Assembly: GCF_910592395.1 (NCBI RefSeq)
Contig: NC_088311.1
Coordinates: 2,916,501 to 2,980,500 of the forward strand
DNA length: 64,000 nt
Reading direction: 5' to 3'
From: Lineus longissimus
Lineage: Eukaryota; Nemertea; Pilidiophora; Heteronemertea; Lineidae
Shown: one piece after another, positions 12,225-28,745 of the stretch
Layout of the letters: each line of letters starts with the position of its first letter
Position numbering within the stretch: position 1 is the first letter of the stretch
Notes under the pieces: generated by a model
The model's input: the letters and a program-made list of their open reading frames with translations, nothing else
Database searches by the model: none
What the model was told of the DNA's origin: nothing
Made by a program: the position numbers and the translations under genes

Positions 12225-15200
12225 GTTCATGTTTGACGTGAGATATTCGGCAATCTGAAGACAGGCCTTAGGGTACGCACCATGATTGTGGCTAGGTCAC
12301 GCTGGCGGAAGAGTAATTGGGTGCAAATAGTTCCATGGTAACCGTAAAACACAATATTACTATAGATATTTCTATATATATCGTATATATATAGCACGGT
12401 GATTTTATTGAAAATGTTTGCAGTTGATTTAAATGTTTGAATGGTTTAAAAACAAAATTTTTAGAAGCGAGGTCAACAGGGTCAAAAGAAATAGTTTTTG
12501 GCGCCAATGATGTCGGCAATGGCAGATTTGAATTAAGATTCGAGTCGATTCTTTTGGAAGCCGAAAGTGCGGATGCACAGGGCAATTGCATTTAGAAAGC
12601 TTCGCCGACTGATAGTCAAACCATTCCCTGGAGTGCTCGAAAACCTGGAATCAGTGTGTACTTTAGCTTGAAAAGTTCGCGGGTGAAGGGGTTTTCTTCA
12701 TGATAATATTGATAATGATGATGGTCTAAGGGCGCTAGCGGATCCAGGAACTGGAAGAAAAGGGAGCGTGCACTGCATTTCTCATCAAAATTGCTGCACT
12801 ACAGGTGTGTTCCAAAATTTCATTGTCAATTTCAAAGATTCTTCATCAATTAGGGGGCGTGCCTCTGGTGCACCCCCTTGGATACGCGCCTGATAAACGT
12901 TCATGGATGAAAGTAGAAAGAAAGCTTTAAAAAAAAACGATATAAGATTCGCCAGGGTTTGAATCTAATTCGAATCCGGGCCTGATAAACGTTCATGGAT
13001 GAAAAATGGAAAGAAGACCTTTTAAAAAAACGAAAAAATACATTCGCCGGGGTTCGAACCCGTGACCACCCAATCTAAAGCGCAGCGCTCTAACCGCTGA
13101 GCTATCAGGGCGTTCATGTTTGACGTGAGATATTCGGCAATCTGAAGACAGGCCTTAGGGTACGCGCCATGATTGTGGCTAGGTCACGCTGGCGGAAGAG
13201 TAATTGGGTGCAAATAGTTCCAAGGTAACCGTAAAACACAATATTACTATAGATATTTCTTAATATATCGTATATATATAGCTCGGTGATTTTATTGAAA
13301 ATGTTTGCAGTTGATTTAAATGTTTGAATGGTTTAAAAACAAAATTTTTAGAAGCGAGGTCAACAGGGTCAAAAGAAATAGTTTTTGGCGCCAATGATGT
13401 CGGCAATGGCAGATTTGAATTAAGATTCGAGTCGATTCTTTTGGAAGCCAAAAGTGCGGATGCACAGGGCAATTGCATTTAGAAAGCTTCGCCGACTGAT
13501 AGTCAAACCATTCCCTGGAGTGCTCGAAAACCTGGAATCAGTGTGTACTTTAGCTTGAAAAGTTCGCGGGTGAAGGGGTTTTCTTCATGATAATATTGAT
13601 AATGATGATGGTCTAAGGGCGCTAGCGGATCCAGGAACTGGAAGAAAAGGGAGCGTGCACTGCATTTCTCATCAAAATTGCTGCACTACATGTGTGTTCC
13701 AAAATTTCATGGTCAATTTCAAAGATTCTTTATCAATTAGGGGGCGTGCCTCTGGTGCACCCCCTTGGATACGCGCCTGATAAACGTTCATGGATGAAAG
13801 TAGAAAGAAAGCTTTAAAAAAAAAACGATATAAGATTCGCCAGGGTTTGAATCTAATTCGAATCCGGGCCTGATAAACGTTCATGGATGAAAAATGGAAA
13901 GAAGACCTTTTAAAAAAACGAAAAAATACATTCGCCGGGGTTCGAACCCGTGACCACCCAATCTAAAGCGCAGCGCTCTAACCGCTGAGCTATCAGGGCG
14001 TTCATGTTTGACGTGAGATATTCGGCAATCTGAAGACAGGCCTTAGGGTACGCGCCATGATTGTGGCTAGGTCACGCTGGCGGAAGAGTAATTGGGTGCA
14101 AATAGTTCCAAGGTAACCGTAAAACACAATATTACTATAGATATTTCTTAATATATCGTATATATAGAGTTCGGTGATTTTATTGAAAATGTTTGCAGTT
14201 GATTTAAATGTTTGAATGGTTTAAAAACAAAATTTTTAGAAGCGAGGTCAACAGGGTCAAAAGAAATAGTTTTTGGCGCCAATGATGTCGGCAATGGCAG
14301 ATTTGAATTAAGATTCGAGTCGATTCTTTTGGAAGCCGAAAGTGCGGATGCACAGGGCAATTGCATTTAGAAAACTTCGCCGACTGATAGTCAAACCATT
14401 CCCTGGAGTGCTCGAAAACCTGGAATCAGTGTGTACTTTAGCTTGAAAAGTTCGCGGGTGAAGGGGTTTTCTTCATAATAATATTGATAATGATAATAAT
14501 GATGATGGTCTAAGGGCGCTAGCGGATCCAGGAACTGGAAGAAAAGGGAGCGTGCACTGCATTTCTCATCAATTGCTGCACTACAGGTGTGTTCCAAAAT
14601 TTCATGGTCAATTTCAAAGATTCTTTATCAATTAGGGGGCGTGCCTCTGGTGCATCCCCTTGGATACGCGCCTGATAAACGCTCATGGATGAAAGTAGAA
14701 AGAAAGCTTTTAAAAAAAAACGATATGAGATTCGCCAGGGTTTGAATCTAATTCGAATCCGGGCCTGATAAACGTTCATGGATGAAAAATGGAAAGAAGA
14801 CCTTTTAAAAAAACGAAAAAATACATTCGCCGGGTTTCGAACCCGTGACCACCCAATCTAAAGCGCAGCGCTCTAACCGCTGAGCTATCAGGGCATTCAT
14901 GTTTGACGTGAGATATTTGGCAATCTGAAGACAGGCCTTAGGGTACGCGCCATGATTGTGGCTAGGTCACGCTGGCGGAAGAGTAATTGGGTGCAAATAG
15001 TTCCAAGGTAACCGTAAAACACAATATTACTATAGATATTTCTTAATATATCGTATATATATAGCTCGGTGATTTTATTGAAAATGTTTGCAGTTGATTT
15101 AAATGTTTGAATGGTTTAAAAACAAAATTTTTAGAAGCGAGGTCAACAGGGTCAAAAGAAATAGTTTTTGTCGCCAATGATGTCGGCAATGGCAGATTTG

Positions 15201-18200
15201 AATTAAGATTCGAGTCGATTCTTTTGGAAGCCGAAAGTGCGGATGCACAGGGCAATTGCATTTAGAAAGCTTCGCCGACTGATAGTCAAACCATTCCCTG
15301 GAGTGCTCGAAAACCTGGAATCAGTGTGTACTTTAGCTTGAAAAGTTCGCGGGTGAAGGGGTTTTCTTCATGATAATATTGATAATGATGATGGTCTAAG
15401 GGCGCTAGCGGATCCAGGAACTGGAAGAAAAGGGAGCGTGCACTGCATTTCTCATCAAAATTGCTGCACTACAGGTGTGTTCCAAAATTTCATGGTCAAT
15501 TTCAAAGATTCTTTATCAATTAGGGGGCGTGCCTCTGGTGCACCCCCTTGGATACGCGCCTGATAAACGTTCATGGATGAAAGTAGAAAGAAAGCTTCTA
15601 AAAAAAAACGATATAAGATTCGCCAGGGTTTGAATCTAATTCGAATCCGGGCCTGATAAACGTTCATGGATGAAAAATGGAAAGAAGACCTTTTAAAAAA
15701 ACGAAAAAATACATTCGCCGGGGTTCGAACCCGTGACCACCCAATCTAAAGCGCAGAGCTCTAACCGCTGAGCTATCAGGGCGTTCATGTTTGACGTGAG
15801 ATATTCGGCAATCTGAAGACAGGCCTTAGGGTACGCACCATGATTGTGGCTAGGTCACGCTGGCGGAAGAGTAATTGGGTGCAAATAGTTCCATGGTAAC
15901 CGTAAAACACAATATTACTATAGATATTTCTATATATATCGTATATATATAGCACGGTGATTTTATTGAAAATGTTTGCAGTTGATTTAAATGTTTGAAT
16001 GGTTTAAAAACAAAATTTTTAGAAGCGAGGTCAACAGGGTCAAAAGAAATAGTTTTTGGCGCCAATGATGTCGGCAATGGCAGATTTGAATTAAGATTCG
16101 AGTCGATTCTTTTGGAAGCCGAAAGTGCGGATGCACAGGGCAATTGCATTTAGAAAGCTTCGCCGACTGATAGTCAAACCATTCCCTGGAGTGCTCGAAA
16201 ACCTGGAATCAGTGTGTACTTTAGCTTGAAAAGTTCGCGGGTGAAGGGGTTTTCTTCATGATAATATTGATAATGATGATGGTCTAAGGGCGCTAGCGGA
16301 TCCAGGAACTGGAAGAAAAGGGAGCGTGCACTGCATTTCTCATCAAAATTGCTGCACTACAGGTGTGTTCCAAAATTTCATTGTCAATTTCAAAGATTCT
16401 TCATCAATTAGGGGGCGTGCCTCTGGTGCACCCCCTTGGATACGCGCCTGATAAACGTTCATGGATGAAAGTAGAAAGAAAGCTTTAAAAAAAAACGATA
16501 TAAGATTCGCCAGGGTTTGAATCTAATTCGAATCCGGGCCTGATAAACGTTCATGGATGAAAAATGGAAAGAAGACCTTTTAAAAAAACGAAAAAATACA
16601 TTCGCCGGGGTTCGAACCCGTGACCACCCAATCTAAAGCGCAGCGCTCTAACCGCTGAGCTATCAGGGCGTTCATGTTTGACGTGAGATATTCGGCAATC
16701 TGAAGACAGGCCTTAGGGTACGCGCCATGATTGTGGCTAGGTCACGCTGGCGGAAGAGTAATTGGGTGCAAATAGTTCCAAGGTAACCGTAAAACACAAT
16801 ATTACTATAGATATTTCTTAATATATCGTATATATATAGCTCGGTGATTTTATTGAAAATGTTTGCAGTTGATTTAAATGTTTGAATGGTTTAAAAACAA
16901 AATTTTTAGAAGCGAGGTCAACAGGGTCAAAAGAAATAGTTTTTGGCGCCAATGATGTCGGCAATGGCAGATTTGAATTAAGATTCGAGTCGATTCTTTT
17001 GGAAGCCAAAAGTGCGGATGCACAGGGCAATTGCATTTAGAAAGCTTCGCCGACTGATAGTCAAACCATTCCCTGGAGTGCTCGAAAACCTGGAATCAGT
17101 GTGTACTTTAGCTTGAAAAGTTCGCGGGTGAAGGGGTTTTCTTCATGATAATATTGATAATGATGATGGTCTAAGGGCGCTAGCGGATCCAGGAACTGGA
17201 AGAAAAGGGAGCGTGCACTGCATTTCTCATCAAAATTGCTGCACTACATGTGTGTTCCAAAATTTCATGGTCAATTTCAAAGATTCTTTATCAATTAGGG
17301 GGCGTGCCTCTGGTGCACCCCCTTGGATACGCGCCTGATAAACGTTCATGGATGAAAGTAGAAAGAAAGCTTTAAAAAAAAAACGATATAAGATTCGCCA
17401 GGGTTTGAATCTAATTCGAATCCGGGCCTGATAAACGTTCATGGATGAAAAATGGAAAGAAGACCTTTTAAAAAAACGAAAAAATACATTCGCCGGGGTT
17501 CGAACCCGTGACCACCCAATCTAAAGCGCAGCGCTCTAACCGCTGAGCTATCAGGGCGTTCATGTTTGACGTGAGATATTCGGCAATCTGAAGACAGGCC
17601 TTAGGGTACGCGCCATGATTGTGGCTAGGTCACGCTGGCGGAAGAGTAATTGGGTGCAAATAGTTCCAAGGTAACCGTAAAACACAATATTACTATAGAT
17701 ATTTCTTAATATATCGTATATATAGAGTTCGGTGATTTTATTGAAAATGTTTGCAGTTGATTTAAATGTTTGAATGGTTTAAAAACAAAATTTTTAGAAG
17801 CGAGGTCAACAGGGTCAAAAGAAATAGTTTTTGGCGCCAATGATGTCGGCAATGGCAGATTTGAATTAAGATTCGAGTCGATTCTTTTGGAAGCCGAAAG
17901 TGCGGATGCACAGGGCAATTGCATTTAGAAAACTTCGCCGACTGATAGTCAAACCATTCCCTGGAGTGCTCGAAAACCTGGAATCAGTGTGTACTTTAGC
18001 TTGAAAAGTTCGCGGGTGAAGGGGTTTTCTTCATAATAATATTGATAATGATAATAATGATGATGGTCTAAGGGCGCTAGCGGATCCAGGAACTGGAAGA
18101 AAAGGGAGCGTGCACTGCATTTCTCATCAATTGCTGCACTACAGGTGTGTTCCAAAATTTCATGGTCAATTTCAAAGATTCTTTATCAATTAGGGGGCGT

Positions 18201-21200
18201 GCCTCTGGTGCACCCCCTTGGATACGCGCCTGATAAACGTTCATGGATGAAAGTAGAAAGAAAGCTTTTAAAAAAAAACGATATGAGATTCGCCAGGGTT
18301 TGAATCTAATTCGAATCCGGGCCTGACAAACGTTCATGGATGAAAAATGGAAAGAAGACCTTTTAAAAAAACGAAAAAATACATTCGCCGGGGTTCGAAC
18401 CCGTGACCACCCAATCTAAAGCGCAGCGCTCTAACCGCTGAACTATCAGGGCGTTCATGTTTGACGTGAGATATTCGGCAATCTGAAGACAGGCCTTAGG
18501 GTACGCGCCATGATTGTGGCTAGGTCACGCTGGCGGAAGAGTAATTGGGTGCAAATAGTTCCAAGGTAACCGTAAAACACAATATTACTATAGATATTTC
18601 TTAATATATCGTATATATATAGCTCGGTGATTTTATTGAAAATGTTTGCAGTTGATTTAAATGTTTGAATGGTTTAAAAACAAAATTTTTAGAAGCGAGG
18701 TCAACAGGGTCAAAAGAAATAGTTTTTGGCGCCAATGATGTCGGCAATGGCAGATTTGAATTAAGATTCGAGTCGATTCTTTTGGAAGCCAAAAGTGCGG
18801 ATGCACAGGGCAATTGCATTTAGAAAGCTTCGCCGACTGATAGTCAAACCATTCCCTGGAGTGCTCGAAAACCTGGAATCAGTGTGTACTTTAGCTTGAA
18901 AAGTTCGCGGGTGAAGGGGTTTTCTTCATGATAATATTGATAATGATGATGGTCTAAGGGCGCTAGCGGATCCAGGAACTGGAAGAAAAGGGAGCGTGCA
19001 CTGCATTTCTCATCAAAATTGCTGCACTACAGGTGTGTTCCAAAATTTCATGGTCAATTTCAAAGATTCTTTATCAATTAGGGGGCGTGCCTCTGGTGCA
19101 CCCCCTTGGATACGCGCCTGATAAACGTTCATGGATGAAAGTAGAAAGAAAGCTTCTAAAAAAAAACGATATAAGATTCGCCAGGGTTTGAATCTAATTC
19201 GAATCCGGGCCTGATAAACGTTCATGGATGAAAAATGGAAAGAAGACCTTTTAAAAAAACGAAAAAATACATTCGCCGGGGTTCGAACCCGTGACCACCC
19301 AATCTAAAGCGCAGAGCTCTAACCGCTGAGCTATCAGGGCGTTCATGTTTGACGTGAGATATTCGGCAATCTGAAGACAGGCCTTAGGGTACGCACCATG
19401 ATTGTGGCTAGGTCACGCTGGCGGAAGAGTAATTGGGTGCAAATAGTTCCATGGTAACCGTAAAACACAATATTACTATAGATATTTCTATATATATCGT
19501 ATATATATAGCACGGTGATTTTATTGAAAATGTTTGCAGTTGATTTAAATGTTTGAATGGTTTAAAAACAAAATTTTTAGAAGCGAGGTCAACAGGGTCA
19601 AAAGAAATAGTTTTTGGCGCCAATGATGTCGGCAATGGCAGATTTGAATTAAGATTCGAGTCGATTCTTTTGGAAGCCGAAAGTGCGGATGCACAGGGCA
19701 ATTGCATTTAGAAAGCTTCGCCGACTGATAGTCAAACCATTCCCTGGAGTGCTCGAAAACCTGGAATCAGTGTGTACTTTAGCTTGAAAAGTTCGCGGGT
19801 GAAGGGGTTTTCTTCATGATAATATTGATAATGATGATGGTCTAAGGGCGCTAGCGGATCCAGGAACTGGAAGAAAAGGGAGCGTGCACTGCATTTCTCA
19901 TCAAAATTGCTGCACTACAGGTGTGTTCCAAAATTTCATTGTCAATTTCAAAGATTCTTCATCAATTAGGGGGCGTGCCTCTGGTGCACCCCCTTGGATA
20001 CGCGCCTGATAAACGTTCATGGATGAAAGTAGAAAGAAAGCTTTAAAAAAAAACGATATAAGATTCGCCAGGGTTTGAATCTAATTCGAATCCGGGCCTG
20101 ATAAACGTTCATGGATGAAAAATGGAAAGAAGACCTTTTAAAAAAACGAAAAAATACATTCGCCGGGGTTCGAACCCGTGACCACCCAATCTAAAGCGCA
20201 GCGCTCTAACCGCTGAGCTATCAGGGCGTTCATGTTTGACGTGAGATATTCGGCAATCTGAAGACAGGCCTTAGGGTACGCGCCATGATTGTGGCTAGGT
20301 CACGCTGGCGGAAGAGTAATTGGGTGCAAATAGTTCCAAGGTAACCGTAAAACACAATATTACTATAGATATTTCTTAATATATCGTATATATATAGCTC
20401 GGTGATTTTATTGAAAATGTTTGCAGTTGATTTAAATGTTTGAATGGTTTAAAAACAAAATTTTTAGAAGCGAGGTCAACAGGGTCAAAAGAAATAGTTT
20501 TTGGCGCCAATGATGTCGGCAATGGCAGATTTGAATTAAGATTCGAGTCGATTCTTTTGGAAGCCAAAAGTGCGGATGCACAGGGCAATTGCATTTAGAA
20601 AGCTTCGCCGACTGATAGTCAAACCATTCCCTGGAGTGCTCGAAAACCTGGAATCAGTGTGTACTTTAGCTTGAAAAGTTCGCGGGTGAAGGGGTTTTCT
20701 TCATGATAATATTGATAATGATGATGGTCTAAGGGCGCTAGCGGATCCAGGAACTGGAAGAAAAGGGAGCGTGCACTGCATTTCTCATCAAAATTGCTGC
20801 ACTACATGTGTGTTCCAAAATTTCATGGTCAATTTCAAAGATTCTTTATCAATTAGGGGGCGTGCCTCTGGTGCACCCCCTTGGATACGCGCCTGATAAA
20901 CGTTCATGGATGAAAGTAGAAAGAAAGCTTTAAAAAAAAAACGATATAAGATTCGCCAGGGTTTGAATCTAATTCGAATCCGGGCCTGATAAACGTTCAT
21001 GGATGAAAAATGGAAAGAAGACCTTTTGAAAAAACGAAAAAATACATTCGCCGGGGTTCGAACCCGTGACCACCCAATCTAAAGCGCAGCGCTCTAACCG
21101 CTGAGCTATCAGGGCGTTCATGTTTGACGTGAGATATTCGGCAATCTGAAGACAGGCCTTAGGGTACGCGCCATGATTGTGGCTAGGTCACGCTGGCGGA

Positions 21201-21256
21201 AGAGTAATTGGGTGCAAATAGTTCCAAGGTAACCGTAAAACACAATATTACTATAG

Positions 21257-21263
21257 ATATTTC
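21257..21263. repeat. Left copy of a 7-bp target-site duplication
   Basis: ATATTTC lies immediately left of the CAACG end of the inserted element. The same word follows the right end at 34201-34207. In uninterrupted monomers it occurs once, in TATAGATATTTCTTAAT. Confidence 0.85.
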
Positions 21264-21330
21264 CAACGTAGTCTCCTCCAAACAAACGTGGTATATGTAC
21301 GATTGACATCTGGCCTTTATATCGTGGGCA
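21264..21330 (+). repeat. Left terminal inverted repeat of the 12.9-kb element
   Basis: Starts CAACGTAGTCTCC and continues with CAAACAAACGTGGTATAT and TACGATTG. It pairs with the reverse complement of 34134-34200, with substitutions and one single-base gap. Confidence 0.75.
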
Positions 21331-21604
21331 TTCTACGATTAATGAACAGCCAATCAGGAGTCCGTTATAGTGAAGGAGGTTAGGTTGTTGATCTTTTGTT
21401 TTAATTTATGGTCACTGCCCGCTCGTCCCCGCTCCCCGGGCGCCCGCCCGCCCGCCCCCCCCCCTCCGATTCCACCCTACCATAGACCCCGCATTTAGGC
21501 CCTACCCTTTTTAGTGCAGGCAATGCTTTGATTGAATTACCGAACATCTGCCTTTGACGTCCCCGTTATGCGCTCCGACCGTGCGCCCCGACCAGTACGA
21601 ACTG

Positions 21605-21783
21605 CCGGTGTAAAAGTAGAAAATGTCCCCTGGAAAAAGTGTCCGGCCCTATTGTATTCTGCTATAATAATAATATTTTTATGGTCCTATTATCTGGTCT
21701 ATCGAGACCATGACTGAAGCGCATAATAGAATCCTTTGTTTCCCGGACATTCTATCCTAGGACATTTTAAACTTCTACACCGG
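21605..21783. repeat. Fold-back (MITE-like) repeat
   Basis: The left arm CCGGTGTAAAAGTAGAAAATG matches the reverse complement of the right arm (CCGGTGTAGAAGTTTAAAATG). The arms continue imperfectly for about 60 bp. No coding capacity was seen. Confidence 0.7.
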
Positions 21784-22174
21784 TCCAGTGTAATCGTTAT
21801 TGTAGTCCTCTGAAGATATCAGCCCGAGTCAGCTTGCAAGCACAAGGAAAATAGTGGAAGAGTAGGCCTACCCTCCCCTGATCCCCACCCATAAACGTGC
21901 CCGCCCACGGACCCCAACCACCACCACGCCTTTGGCTGCACATTGATTTTTTTACTCTCTCCGCCTCACGTTTGATTGGAAATGCCCCCAAGCTCAGGAT
22001 GATAGGCCTACTTTTTCCTATTCCGCTTGGTGATGAGTCAACCGAACGTAATCACGACGCCAACGGAGGTTCTTCGAATGCATTGCGAAAGTGACGAAAT
22101 CAGCGCCTCTAGTCTCAAGATTGCGAAATGCCCCAATTCATTTGTCGTAATATAACGCTTACCATCGGGACGAA

Positions 22175-26581
<4,407 letters not shown>

Positions 26582-26998
26582 TGCACCTCATGTCTTTCGA
26601 TTGTTGAAAAAATTGATGTGAATTTGTGCAAATCCTCCCGCCTGTGTTTTTTTGTTCAGTGGAATTCACGTATTTCGGTATTCCTTCTTCACCTCCACGC
26701 ATTATTCATTCTGACATAAACTCACATGATCACTTTTGATGAAAGATTACATAATGGATAATATTGAATTCGCACAAATATAGTACAATGTAAACTTATC
26801 ATATCTTTCAAAGGTCTCATTAAAAGTAAATGTAAGTTACATGTACATGTACTGTGGAATTATTGTTTTTTCAGACAATCTGTGGCTGTTGTATACATGT
26901 ATCATTCAATAAACGTGGCGTTTTTCATATTATTAGATACATATATAGTCTTGCCTTTATCTTTGCTACCTCCCAGCGACTTGACTACATGTATTATA
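26582..26998 (+). other. 3' UTR and downstream of the chromodomain gene
   Basis: A+T-rich sequence follows the stop codon, with a polyadenylation signal AATAAA at 26908-26913. No further exon was seen. Confidence 0.5.
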
Positions 26999-27136
26999 AG
27001 GGACCATCTCAAAAGTATTTTGAAGCCTAAAAGACTACGGGTAAGTCATTTAGTCTTTTTGAGTGTGGTCACACCCAAGACTAAGTGACTTGAGTCATTT
27101 TTGCTTCAAAAAACATGTACCTGTGAGATGGTCCCT
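26999..27136. repeat. Palindromic fold-back element
   Basis: Ends are AGGGACCATCTC and GAGATGGTCCCT. The arms remain complementary with small gaps through to the centre GTGTGGTCACAC, making almost the whole element a hairpin. Confidence 0.85.
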
Positions 27137-27404
27137 GAATTCATACCTTGAGACAATATCCAGATCGGCACTTAATACTGAGTTTCTCTTGAATTGGCAT
27201 CAATAGAGAAGTCTGGCTACATGTGCTAGGATTGCAAATTACAGCGTACTTTACATGTACATTGGACTTGGAGCCTCCCTCGGTGGATACCTCTCTAATA
27301 AGGACACCGGTGCTGAATTGGTTTGGGTGGAATTCCACAACCAGGACGCCTTTCAATTGCAGACGATATTGGAGTGTCCTAACAGCAAGGTAACACTTTA
27401 CTTA

Positions 27405-27890
27405 GACAACGTCACGTCCAACAAGAATACACCTGCCACATACGGAAATACTGCCTTTGAAGACATCATTCAGAATGTTTGGGTTACTTAAGGATTTGTC
27501 ACACCCACCCAGAAAATACACAAGATGTCATTGAAAATGCTTAAAAAAATGTCACATCCCACCTGAATACGCCGAACGTATGGAAATACCGTCTCTGAAG
27601 ACATTATCCAGCATGGTCGGTTTACTTTATTCGACACAATGTCACATTCAACCTGAATACGCCTGATCGTATGGAAATAATGACTCTGATAATGTCATTC
27701 AGAAGAGTTGGGTTTACCTACATGTACGATATAATGTCACTTCTAACCAAAATACTGCAGCTGCATATGGTATGTAATTCAGAATGATGGTTTACTTGAG
27801 ACAATGTCACATCCAACCAGAATACACCTACCGCATACTGAAGTACGGTCTTTGAAGATGTCATTCAGAGCAGTTTGATTTTTCTCAGTA
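27405..27890. repeat. Degenerate ~90-bp tandem repeat, five copies
   Basis: Recurring words are ATGTCACATCCAACC, GAATACRCCT, TATGGAAATA, GAAGACATCATTCAGAA and GGTTTACTT. The copies are divergent and noncoding. Confidence 0.7.
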
Positions 27891-28745
27891 ATCCAAGAGC
27901 CCGCTACATGTATATGTGTACATGCAGGACAATACAATGGTCAGTCACTTCAAAGCGTGGCCTTCAGGGGATGGCACAAGGACAAGGGCAACTTGAATAC
28001 ACAACCTTTCTCAGTCAAGATGAGGCAGATGCTACTTGACCATACACATCTTTGACACCTGTCTGCTCATTTCCGGCAAAAATTGATGGTTCTTTATACA
28101 TGTAGGCAGCCTGATAGTATCAGCTGTGTTCACCCAAGGTGAGCAACAATGAAAACAAGTGCATGTATTTTGATGCAAGAATCATTTTATTGCTGCTGAA
28201 ATTCACATTCAGCCAGTAATACAAATCTGCTTATACATAATTGGTGGATTCACAATATATCAGATTACACAAAAGGCATTTTCCAAGGTCCCCAGTGGTC
28301 CGGCAATAATTCTAAGTCGTTTTGGGAGTTGCAGGACATCAGCCTAGCCCCCTGCGGTCAGATAAAAAAATTAACCAGCAGCAGGTACCCCCCTCATGAT
28401 TAAGTTTGTCCCGAGGGCCGGAACATCGCTGTATCGTCGAACAGTTGGCAGATTCCTGAGCGCCAGACGAGCAAAAAAAACTCTCACTGAACAGTTTTGC
28501 CTCAGTTGACACTTTTTGCCAAACGACGTCATTTTAGGGTCGTCACAACACCTGATTTGTGGCGTAGTTTCCCAATAAACTGCATTGGAAGTTTGAACTT
28601 TCACTACAAAAAGTTAGCATCTCGTGGCATACTTTGTTAGCTTCGAGTGACATTTGGGGACACTATACCCTTTTAGGCAAACTTAGACCAAATCAAGTCG
28701 AAAAAGATCGGGATTTCTGAAATAAATCCGGCTTCAAAGGGTTAA

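Larger units (their letters stand above)
9988..21263. repeat. Satellite array 1: ~888-bp monomers in a 3558-bp higher-order repeat
   Basis: About 12.7 head-to-tail monomers. One landmark (the ATG of a minus-strand 72-aa frame) falls at 10806, 11703, 12591, 13478, 14366, 15261, 16149, 17036, 17924, 18819, 19707 and 20594. The steps are 897, then 888, 887, 888, 895 repeating, so every fourth monomer is separated by exactly 3558 bp. Diagnostic variants recur in the same order, for example TATATAGAGTTCGG only in the fourth type. Each monomer contains an ~105-bp internal duplication (CCTGATAAACGTTCATGGATG, A-rich tract, B-box-like word), a tRNA-like module and an A+T-rich segment. Short open frames recur only because the copies are nearly identical. 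Confidence 0.97.

Noticed and set aside
27255-27491. 78-aa plus-strand frame as a gene
   Set aside because: It runs into a degenerate ~90-bp tandem repeat and has no domain or splice context.
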